Shown here one piece after another: positions 21,271-30,925 of a stretch of DNA of 64,000 nt (position 1 is the first letter of the stretch; every line of letters begins with the position of its first letter). This stretch comes from Mariannaea sp. PMI_226. Taxonomy: Eukaryota > Ascomycota > Sordariomycetes > Hypocreales > Nectriaceae. The stretch lies in assembly GCA_024336345.1 (NCBI GenBank), contig JANFOG010000005.1, positions 1,860,001 through 1,924,000 on the forward strand, read 5' to 3'. Below the pieces are notes generated by a model. That model saw only the letters and a list, made by a program, of their open reading frames with translations, did not search any database and had not been told where the DNA came from. The translations under genes were made by a program, and so were the position numbers.

Positions 21271-24200
21271 CTACCTTTTTTTTTCTTTCTTCTTTCATAA
21301 CAGAGTACTCCATAAATTTGTATGAAAAATATTTGTTACATAGTGTGCATGTGCATGTGCATGGTATTGTCTCGCCTCCCTGGCACCGCGTAGTTCAAGA
21401 CTTAACGTATCGCTTTCATTATCATAACACTCTCATTTGATCATTTCAAGGGGTCCGTATATGCCGCCCTCAATCAGACTGCTTACTCTGTCAACAAACA
21501 TTTTATCTGCAAACCTCTCTCAAGCCTGGATCGACCTTTCTCAAACCTCTCATCCGCCTCAACCGAAATACGTCTCCGTCAATCGCATCGATTCCAGTAT
21601 GATTGTCCTTGATGTAGGTAGCAGTATGAACAGCAACTTTCCTAATTAATCTAGACTCGCCGGTATTGTTGCAGTCCTCTTTCTGTCTTAATTGGGTTCT
21701 TTCTTGTCTTCATTTGATCCCTACTCATGTGCTACTGAGCTCGACTTTCCAAGATTACGTCGTTCTTTTCCCAAGTCAGCTTGGATTCAACCTTGTTACC
21801 GTCAATTCCACCTAGAAAGCAACGTGAAAACAATTTTTTCTTGGTCGAATCCCCCACAACTTTACTTTTTCACTGATATTTTGGGCACCTATAGACAAGG
21901 TTCCATTATTTTCTGGCTTTCCGTCCCTTGTCCCAACGCGAGAGCACTGTCCGGGTGATGGAGCCGACCCCCTGGGATGTGCATTCACCCTGGCGCTGTA
22001 AGTTCCCCCTTCAAGTCACCCCGTCATGAAGCTGAAAGAAACGCGACGCAACATTGTGCTTGTCATGTCTTGAATGACGGCAAAGAATTGGACTCGTGAT
22101 TGTGTTTGCGGAGGAGTGTCTTGATCTGTATCTTTCGCCGGTTTAGTCACGGTTGAGCCTGTGTGTCAGTATGCATGTCGGCATCCTCCCGAGTCAATGG
22201 TGTTCTCGTGATGAAGCTGTAGTGCCAGTGCGTCGCTAGCTCTTGGGTTGTGCCTCCGGCCCCTGATTCAAGCTTCTGTATGACAGTTCTACCGTTCTTC
22301 CAACGGCCTACCAAAACCCCACCCGAATTAATATCCTTAGTGAGCGCTCGGGGCAAGACAAATGACAAAAGTTTACTACATACTATGTAGGTAGCATGCA
22401 CTAGGTAAGCTCCGTCATCACCTTAACCGAGGGTGGCTTGGGATGAGACAGCTTTCTTTTCTTGTACCTACTCAGATTGTAATAGCGCTAACCGTAGTGG
22501 AAAGCTGCCGCGGCACCTAGCTTTAGGTGCAGTCCAAGCGAAAGCGACCACGCTATCAAACACTGGTCCCAACATACATACAGGACCTGACCTTGATTGA
22601 TAATTACGACTTTCTTGGGTCCTGAAAACCTGACTGCGTTTCGTACTTTGCACTGCGTAATCTTCCATTGAGACAAATTTGAAGCAAGAATATGGGGCAA
22701 CGGGCTAAGATTTATCCGGAATGACTTCTAATGTCTGGCGATTTCGTCTCAGTAACGAAACTCGGGACGGAGGGCATCCGGGAAGCTATGCATCATATGC
22801 GCCTCTCCCGTTGCTGGTGATAAACAAAACATACCCATCTGTCGGCGTTTGAAGATTCTGCACAGAATCTAGTGCTTCGCATGAGAATGCGGCCGACGAA
22901 CATTATGTGACCGATCTGCCAGTTATCCCTGGTAGCATCGGCCAAGATTTCAATCGGCTCTTTGCCGCAACGCCGTCGATCACCTATGTTTCAGGTAAAG
23001 TGACGGCTTCACTTGGCGAATAAGAGGGTCACTATACTATAGTACATTGTGCTTATCCGATGTAATATACCGGACCTTATGTATATCTCGGCTCAAAGGG
23101 GACGTTTTTTGAGCGTTTTATCAATTTCTTATAATGCCATCAACGCGGAGACCTGCCAAGAGGCAACAAGATAGAACAACCACTTAGATGACTTTACATG
23201 AAGGGACCAAAACTCTCATCCAAAGACATAGATATCCAGCCACCATTCGGAAAGCCTCGTAAATCTGGCTATTAAACACTCTCACCTAGATGCTAGGCAT
23301 TCTCACCTACAATAATATGCTTTAGAAACGCATGCCCATGAAACCAATGAAACTCGAGGTCTCTTTGTCATGTTCAACATGGTAGCTGCTGCTGCATCCC
23401 GGCTTGTCAGATTACGTATGTAATACGTGCATGTCCCCGTCCTCCGAATCGTCGACCGTGACCCGGCCGAGATCAGAATGGAGTGCCTGAGCCATCACCT
23501 CTGTGGTGGCAGGGGGCTGCACTGCAGAGGTCCGGGCACTCTTCACTCTCCAGCGGCCCCTGCGTTAGATCATAGGTGAGGAACGGCAAGGATGTCCACC
23601 AGCCTTCTCGCTCGTAAGTCGCCGAGCGGTGTCCGCTCCGTACTCGCTTCTGTTTCGTGAAGTGATGTTGCCTTGCCATGGACACTCTGGTTGTGCTTCG
23701 TATTGTTGGTCTCGCATCCTAAATAGAAAGCACCACCGGTACCTTGCCGTCCTGTCATCCCTCTTGAACCGATCACGACCCCGTCAAGCTCAAAAAGGAG
23801 ACATGTCCGAGTCATGAGCTATTCATATCTAGGAGAGCACCCTGCGGCAGCTTGAGCAAGGCACAGCAAAAGCGGCCAGCGAACACTTCCTACCTTTGCG
23901 GGGTGCATAGGGCGTTTCGTGCATAGCAGATCAGAAGATCAGGCATAAAATTATTAGGAAGTGATTTACATCATACATAGTACATACACAAAAGCGACGG
24001 CTTTAACTGCATGCAATACCGAATCATTTAAGTCTGCAGGCACTCTATCAATGCAACGGTAAAGTGTCGGTAACCAACCAGATCGTCATAAACAGCCAGT
24101 TTTGTCTGTTGGTTGGCTCCACCAACAATGTCAGCTTGCATTGGCTATCAAACAAGGGAGGATGAGAAATGCAACGCTCCCAGGTTTCACACCTTGGAAC

Positions 24201-25161
24201 CCTGACTCTTGTTTCCAGAACATATACAGATGCAATTAATTACTTAGTAGACTTCGATATGCATATTGGCATAACATAGATTTCGCTCCCCGTCTCACAA
24301 CCTCGGTAGATGTCTTAGATTGACAAGGCGACTCAGGACCTACCTAGCTCCCTCCCTGCCTACCTACCTGCCTTATTAACAACGGACATGAGAAAATGAC
24401 TGACTCGATTGATAACGCTTTGAAGGGGGCAGAAAAAAAGAAGTGATCACTGTCCGAGTCTCCCATAATCAACCAGGTGGTGAGACACGGGCGGCAGTCT
24501 CGGCACGGAATAATGCCCTTCAGGAAGCAGTGCCGTAATTATGCGTCGTAACATGACCAGCACAAGCGGTTTTACCCTATGAATAATTAAAAGCTTTGCG
24601 CACGGCAGCCGCTCAAAAAATTTGAGTTGGACCAAGGCATCCAATATCGAGGAATCCAATCACAAATCCCGTCATTTGTGTGCACAATATGTAATATCTT
24701 GGTTTGCCTTGAGCAACAGACGAAGTGTGGCTGGTGGAGGAACTCAGCCCGGGGAAAGTGGACGTGGGCGGCGTAGACGTGAAATCCCGTACGTAATTAT
24801 TACAGGACAGTAGTCAGACCAATGGGGGGAGGTGGGAAGACCACACAAATGGCCAGAAGGCCGAACGATTGTTACGCTTCTGCCATTGGATAACACATCA
24901 GTAGGGGTGAAATGGAAATCAAAAGTCCTCCAAGCCCACGACCCATCACTGGAGATGGCATGTTGGGTCTTGAAATGCCCTCAAAGCTTTAGGAAGGTAC
25001 ACACAAGCTTTTATTCGCTAGCGGGTTGACACCTCACGTGACTGTCCCGATTTGGCATGTCGCAACTCAATGTCCCACTTCGCCGTGCACTTCTGACGTG
25101 TGCAAGAGCTGTACGATTTAGGTAATCAAAGTAAACCAACCTCTAGCAAAGTGTGCTGCTC

Positions 25162-27292
25162 ATGTCGTGGCTTTCTTTCATTAAGAGACCACTTTCCCTT
25201 CGAATCTCACAGTACACCATCATAAGCAATCAGAGACGGAGCTTTGCAACAATCAATATGGCCCACCGAGACCCCAGCACTCTCTCCAATTACACCGCCT
25301 GGCGTACCAAGCACACCACGGCCGATTTGAAGGTCAGCTTCGAGGAGAAGTGCCTCCATGGTTCCGTGACCCTCCATCTCCAGTCTCAGACCGATAGGGA
25401 AAGCAATGAGGTCATCCTGGACTCCAGATATGTCGACATCTCGTCCGTGAGTGTCGATTCCAAGAAGGTTGACTGGGAATTGAAGGAGTACTCAGCTCCC
25501 CTCGGTGCCCCACTTCACATTTCTGTCCCAGGCGGCGCCGCCAAGGGCGAAATCATCAACCTTGCTATCGAGCTCAAGACCACCACGAAGTGCACTGCTC
25601 TTCAATGGCTCACTCCGGCTCAGACCTCTAACAGGAGATATCCCTATATGTTCTCTCAGTGCCAGGCCATCAATGCCCGCTCCATCTTCCCTTGCCAGGA
25701 TACCCCCGATGTCAAGTCGACTTTCAACTTTAGGATCACGTCTCCCTTGCCCGTGGTTGCCAGCGGCGTCCCTGTTGGTGATCACACTGGCACACCTGGA
25801 ATTGACAAGCTCTACCTGTTTGAACAGCGAGTCCCAATCCCCTCATACCTCTTCGCCGTGGCATCCGGTGACATTGAAACTGCCCCCATTGGCCCTCGTA
25901 GTGTAGTGGCTACTGGTCCCAATGAGCTCGCAGATTGCAAATGGGAGCTTGAGCGAGATATGGAGAAGTTTATGGAGGTTGCAGAGAAGCTGGTCTTCCC
26001 GTACCATTGGGGACCTTACAACGTCCTGGTCCTGCCTCCCAGTTTCCCTTACGGAGGTCAGTTCTCTTGAATGCTCCTTTGCCTATATGTGTAAGACTAA
26101 CTACAAGAGCAGGTATGGAGAATCCTATCTACACTTTTGCTACCCCTACCATCATCAGCGGTGATCGGCAGAACGTGGACGTTATTGCTCATGAGCTCAG
26201 CCATAGCTGGAGCGGTAACTTGGTATCTAATGCTAGCTGGGAGCATTTGTAAGTTCCATTACCGGAAGTAGCTACTGGACTATTTTGTTTGGCTAATCGT
26301 ATCTTAGCTGGCTGAACGAAGGCTGGACTATGTACCTTGAACGCCGTATTCAGGCCGGAATCCACGGCGATCCCGAATTTGACTTCTCCGCTATTATTGG
26401 ATGGAAAGCCCTTGGTGAGAATTCCGTCCACTCAGGTTGAAGAATTGATACTGATAATTGCTAAACAGAGGATGCTGTCGAGCTCTTCGGCAAGGACCAC
26501 GAGTACACCAAGCTTATCATCAAGCATGACGGGGTGGATCCTGAGGACGTCTACAGCACTGTCGCGTATGAGAAGGGATTCCACTTCCTCTACTACCTCG
26601 AGCGCCTAGTTGGCCGTGAGAACTTTGACAAGTTCATCCCCCATTATTTCAAGAAGTGGGCTGAAAAGTCACTTGATTCCTTTGAGTTCAAGGAGACCTT
26701 CGTCAACTTCTTCAACAGCCTTGAAGACAGCGAGATTAGCGCCAAGGTGGCTCAAATCGACTGGGATGACAAGTTCTACAGTCCTGGTCTCCCTCCCAAG
26801 CCAGAGTTCGACACTTCTCTTGCAGATATGTGTTACGATCTAGCAGAGAAGTGGAAGGATCCTGTAAGTTTGCTTCTTTGGACAAGCAAAGACAGCTGCT
26901 AATCGAACCAACAGGAATACAAGCCTAGTCCCAGTGATGTTGAAGTTCTCAACGCGAACCAAAAGCTGGTCTTTTTGGCTGAGGTACAGCAGGGAGGTCC
27001 CCTGACTGCTGAGCGATCAAACCTCCTTGGCGTCACCTATGACTTCGTCTCCTCCAAGAACGTCGAGATCCTGTCCGCTTATTACCTGATCGCCCTCAAG
27101 GCTCAGGATTCGAGCTGCTACCAAGGCGTTGCTGAACTCCTCGGACGTGTCGGCCGTATGAAGTTTGTGCGACCACTCTACCGTGGCTTGAACAAGGTGG
27201 ACAGAAAGTTGGCCTTGGACACGTTTGAAAAGAATAAGGATTTCTACCACCCTATCTGCAAGGGCATGGTTGAGAAGGACATGGGTCTCTAA
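25162..27292 (+). CDS. leukotriene A4 hydrolase-type M1 aminopeptidase, 5 exons
   Basis: Exons are 25162-26056, 26113-26248, 26308-26414, 26469-26863 and 26915-27292, giving 636 residues. Zinc-site residues are explicit: His325, Glu326 and His329 in [10 protein letters not shown] and Glu348 in [11 protein letters not shown], with the exact 18-residue spacing of the M1 family. The GGMEN substrate-recognition motif is rebuilt across intron 1 (PYGG/MENP). A C-terminal helical domain ends in [10 protein letters not shown]. Family knowledge: these are cytosolic aminopeptidases with epoxide hydrolase activity, as in yeast Lap2. The first ATG (25162) gives about 32 residues rich in R/S and lacking acids before a second in-frame ATG at 25258 ([12 protein letters not shown]), where the family normally starts. 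The N-terminal addition resembles a mitochondrial presequence. The 3' end faces the DUF952 gene 57 bases away. Confidence 0.9.
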
Positions 27293-27349
27293 ATGTAATC
27301 TTATCAATAACAAAAAGCAGGAATTTGCAATGGATTGTTGGCTATCGAT

Positions 27350-27757
27350 CTACTCTAGCCAGGTGGAATCTTTCATGACTTCGGCCCAGGTTTGAGCCTC
27401 TGGCCTGGTGAACTGTTGGACCGAATCAACGTAATCAATCCCAAAATTGCCATATAGGTGTGGGAATCCGCCCTCCCACTTGACATCTGAGGCGAAGTCG
27501 GCGAAACGTAGCTTGGCAATCCACAAAGACGAGGCCTCAGTGAAGAACAGCCCACACGTACCAGGGACCTAGGACATCATGTTAATGGGAGTATTTTCTT
27601 CCGATGAGGTGTATCTACGTACTTGAGTTGCAGTGCTCAAGTGGATAAAACCATCCTTCTGGTCGAGCTCTGACAACGGGTTCTCTTTGGGAAAAGGCTC
27701 CGCAGGTGCCGACGGCAAAATCTTGTACACAAATCTTGGCGAGGACTCGGCAGCCAT
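27350..27757 (-). CDS. DUF952 family protein, 2 exons
   Basis: Exons are 27757-27623 and 27568-27350, giving 117 residues. The DUF952 fold is seen as FVYKILPSAPAEPFP, then DGFIHLSTATQVPGT across the intron, LWIAKLRF and a final FPHLYGNFGIDYVDSV. The family has a glutathione-S-transferase-like annotation in places but no firm function. The junction Q/VPGT is in phase 0 (gtacgt...cctag). I start at 27757 (MAAESSPRF) because the family begins near there. An upstream in-frame ATG at 27886 would add 43 residues with few acids, which could be a targeting sequence or simply 5' UTR. Confidence 0.82.
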
Positions 27758-29035
27758 GATTGAGATGCTGTTCAGGGGTAGGCTTGTAGGTATACTACTA
27801 TGTACGTGGTAGGATCGAGTGCCAATAAGAGGTGAATGAGGACAGTTGCCTTGCGTGCTGCAGATTTCCTTGCTAACTCGATGCATGCAATTCAAGCTTG
27901 TGGGGGAGAACAGAGTTGGGGCGGCCTGCCCTATTACTATTGGTGGTAATCAACGACAGATTCCCACTTCACATCATCCAGTAATCGCATGGGGCATCCA
28001 ATCCGGAGTATTATAGAGTGACAGAGGGTGACACGGCGACTTAAGTATCAGGCTGCCCAATGCAATTTTACATGCCGGATTGCACTTCTGGAAATGTCTC
28101 ACCGGTAATCCACGCCAAGCCGTGAAGTAGGGCACGGTTATCTTAATGTGACTTCATTGGTTGCGTTCCTAGCTTACGGGACAGCTGATTTGTCTGGTTA
28201 TCAATGCAACCTGCAGCCCAGTGCATTTTCACTTATAATAAACGTTGATACTCATGACGCTCCTCACAACTCTTCCTCTAATTGGATGACTCTACTAGGT
28301 GTGTAAGTGCTGCTGTGGAAAGTTAGCCACTCTTCGACTTCGGGGAGTACAGCACACCTACACGATTAAATGACGATCCGTCATACACTCGCCCAGTAAA
28401 TACAACCTCCAAAAAACAAAGATACAAACAAGAAAGGACTAATCATACTTTAGGCATTCTGGCATCTACACTTCCTAATCTATATACTAAAATGATATCC
28501 TGAGATCTGTCCAACAAGGACACAAACGACCTAAGGATATCGGCTATAGGGTAACCCAGTTACATTTCCAACCGGAAAATTTATAAGTTGCCAAAAGCTT
28601 GTAGCCGTCTCCAGAATATAGGGTTCATCGGTCATCGCAATGGAAAAGATGTCAATTCTCGGTGTAATATAGTAATAATCTAGTTAATAGAAATGAACAT
28701 GCTTCGGTTTCCTGATTCCCCCGGGCCGACTGTGGAGCCGACTTTCTTATATACCTGCTTACATACAAATCCACACAGTACGAAAAGTCAAGAATATCCC
28801 AAGACCTGATCCGCTCATGAGATTCTATACTGTGTGAGACCGCTGCTCAATTGGCTTACATCAAATCGAACTCTGGTCGTGAAACTTGGAATTGTCAACG
28901 ACACCATCCTCATGTCTATTGTCACAAAACTAATCCGCATCAACCTTGAAGTAATTTGGAACTTGTAACGTATCTCGCATATGGTCTCAAATTTATACGA
29001 AGCGTCTGGCACCTACCGCTGGATCAAGACGAAGC
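27758..29035. other. intergenic between divergent DUF952 and Ten1 genes
   Basis: No supported gene in 1.28 kb. The sequence is A/T-rich towards Ten1. It must hold both promoters. Confidence 0.5.
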
Positions 29036-29534
29036 ATGTCGCGAGGGCCGATCCCTTCAAACCTCCAGCTCTTATCAAACTTGCCGTCTCGGCCAGTTGG
29101 CGAGAAGGTTAGATTTCTAGGGTGGTATGACAAGCCCCTCGCTGACAAACATCGGTCTTGGCTTGGCCCATGCAGTCGTATATGGCCTCAAACTTACCAG
29201 CTTACTGACCAATTGCAGTGTCACGTCCTATTCAACCGAGTCCGGTTGCCTATCCCTAGGCCACCTTTATCCTCGAGGCACCAACGTTACCGTTCTTGTG
29301 GATTCTAACTTGCTGTTGGAATCACTCACATCGGAGACGACACGTGTCGGCGAGTATGTGAACGTCATAGGCTATATCACGGCAAAGCAACCATCTCTTA
29401 TCCTCGGCACACCGGCCAAAGAAACGGCACAGTTGTCAGTCCAGGCGGTTATGCTCTGGTCCACTGGCCCCATGGATATCCATGAATATGAGAAATCCTT
29501 TGACGAAAAATCAAGTCGGCAAGAAAGTGCATGA
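29036..29534 (+). CDS. ten1: Ten1, CST telomere-capping complex subunit, 2 exons
   Basis: Exons are 29036-29124 and 29219-29534, giving 134 residues. The N-terminus MSRGPIPSNLQLLSNLPS followed by VGEKVRFLGCVTSYSTESGCLSL and a YPRGTNVTVLVDSNLLLE strand matches my recollection of fungal Ten1, a single OB-fold protein. The end of the domain reads TRVGEYVNVIGYIT. The intron begins gtatga at 29125 and ends ttgcag at 29218. It joins codon TG/T, restoring a Cys before VTSY; the alternative gtggta donor at 29122 breaks the frame. Family knowledge: Ten1 binds Stn1, and the CST complex protects telomeric ends and promotes C-strand fill-in. Each exon alone looks unremarkable, so the gene is easily missed. 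Confidence 0.85.
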
Positions 29535-30428
29535 GCTACGTCGACACCGATTGCCGCTTCCGAACCGGGGGGGCATCGCAATGCGACCCCGTGACCCCGC
29601 TTCATCGCTGCTCGTGATTTACGCCTCAATCGATTCTGGGTTCAAGACTGCTCTTGATGGATACTGATTGCACGATTTTGGCCACATAGTCGATGCGTTG
29701 ACGTCTGAGAGACGTTGAAAATCAGCGACAAAAAACCCCGCCATACTTGCATGGAAACTAGCGATCATTTGGACCGGCTGTGCAGCCTTGTTCCCCAACA
29801 TCTGACGGCACACGTTCATGACACCGGTTGACATGGCCCCAATCAACAGCGACCGCTCCGAATCTCACCGTTGGGTGGATCAAGGGCGTGGTCAAGACCT
29901 GCCATTTCTTGCAATAACTGTAGCTAGCATCCAATTGGAAAGCGTGTCCTGCCGGGCCCCGGGCTAGTCAACTCCACCCACCACCAGCTCTCCTTGCAGA
30001 ACGAACAGACTCTTATGCATGTACCATGGCACCAAGTTGCCATTTGTGTCATGTCTAAGCTCCCTTCGGTTGAGTTGGGCTGAAACGATGCCAGATGGCA
30101 TTGCGTTGCTGGATATGACGGTCACCAATATGATTGTGATGCCCGTGTAGACCTTCTGGTCGATTGGGTATCTTATCCATCCTCCATACACGCTGTCAAG
30201 CGCCTAATTGCGGCGTCTTCTCCACCACGGATGCATCATCCTGGTACCTGCCTTTCACCGCAGTTCCCGATCCCCAACAAGATAACGTATGGGTTTATTG
30301 AAGGTTGGCATCGAATGGCCCTTGCACCCTCAAGTGAGACCTGATTCACGACATCCGGCCCCCGCCTGCTGATTCCCAGGAATGCAGAAGGCCTCTATGA
30401 TGAATTTCCTTGCGCTGGTGTGAGCTCA
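29535..30428. other. intergenic with possible MFS-like gene relic
   Basis: Tail-to-tail interval between Ten1 and the small spliced gene on the minus strand. On the minus strand an open segment at 29619-29846 has a transporter-like pattern and another at 29964-30191 has one hydrophobic helix, but both are short and interrupted. No intact gene is supported. Confidence 0.4.
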
Positions 30429-30925
30429 TTAATCATCGTGACGGCGACGACCGTGATAGTGATGTCTGGAGTCTGATCTTCTTGATGATGAATCAGAGCC
30501 TCCCCGGGAAACGATGATTGGCTGATGCAAAGGTCGCTTTAGAAGCTTCTCCGGGTGTTGCTGGGCCTTTGCTGCTGCTTGTCTGTCCCAAATATCCTTG
30601 GATTTCCGACAAATGTCGTCAATTTGTTCCTAACGAGGACGAACCCCGAGGGTCAGTATACTACCGAGATGTATCGCGGTAGAACAATTGCTGCTCACAT
30701 CTGTTAGGCACGAGCCTGGAGTCGTGATGAGGAACCCATCTTCTCCCTAAACCAGCAAACATGATGAGTGTGGAAGGTCTTCAATATTGGCCTGAGATGA
30801 GATACCTCGAGCGTGTATGGGCGGACTGTGGCGTCTGGCCCCAGGTAGTACTGAAGCTCCTGGGTGATGACCTTTCTGTGGATGTCCAGATGCGGAATCC
30901 AATACTTGTTCATAGGAGAGGACAT
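30429..30925 (-). CDS. small spliced protein with S/R/H-rich tail, unknown function
   Basis: Exons are 30925-30806, 30746-30699 and 30629-30429, giving 122 residues. All junctions are in phase 0 with GT-AG introns of 59 and 69 nt. Exon 1 encodes WIPHLDIHRKVITQELQYYL followed by GPDATVRPYT. Exon 2 gives GEDGFLITTPGSCLTD, and exon 3 gives EQIDDICRKSKDIWDRQAAAK and an S/R/H-rich tail ending in GRRRHDD. Amino-acid composition and the smooth continuation through three exons argue for a real gene. The core resembles uncharacterised ascomycete proteins I have a vague memory of, but I cannot name a family. The tail could bind RNA or be phosphorylated; that is inference. The start may lie further upstream in an unseen exon; 30925 is the first ATG in frame. 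Confidence 0.65.

Larger units (their letters stand above)
19250..25161. other. 5.9-kb gene-poor region
   Basis: This interval lies between the divergent Uds1 and M1 peptidase genes. No frame of convincing length or domain content was found on either strand. It contains a 12-bp tandem triplet at 20945-20980, a GTTTTTT repeat at 21234-21270, a CCT/ACC-rich stretch at 24338-24374 and one protein-like open segment at 22856-23023. Promoters of both flanking genes must lie here, but the length is several times that needed. Confidence 0.5.
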
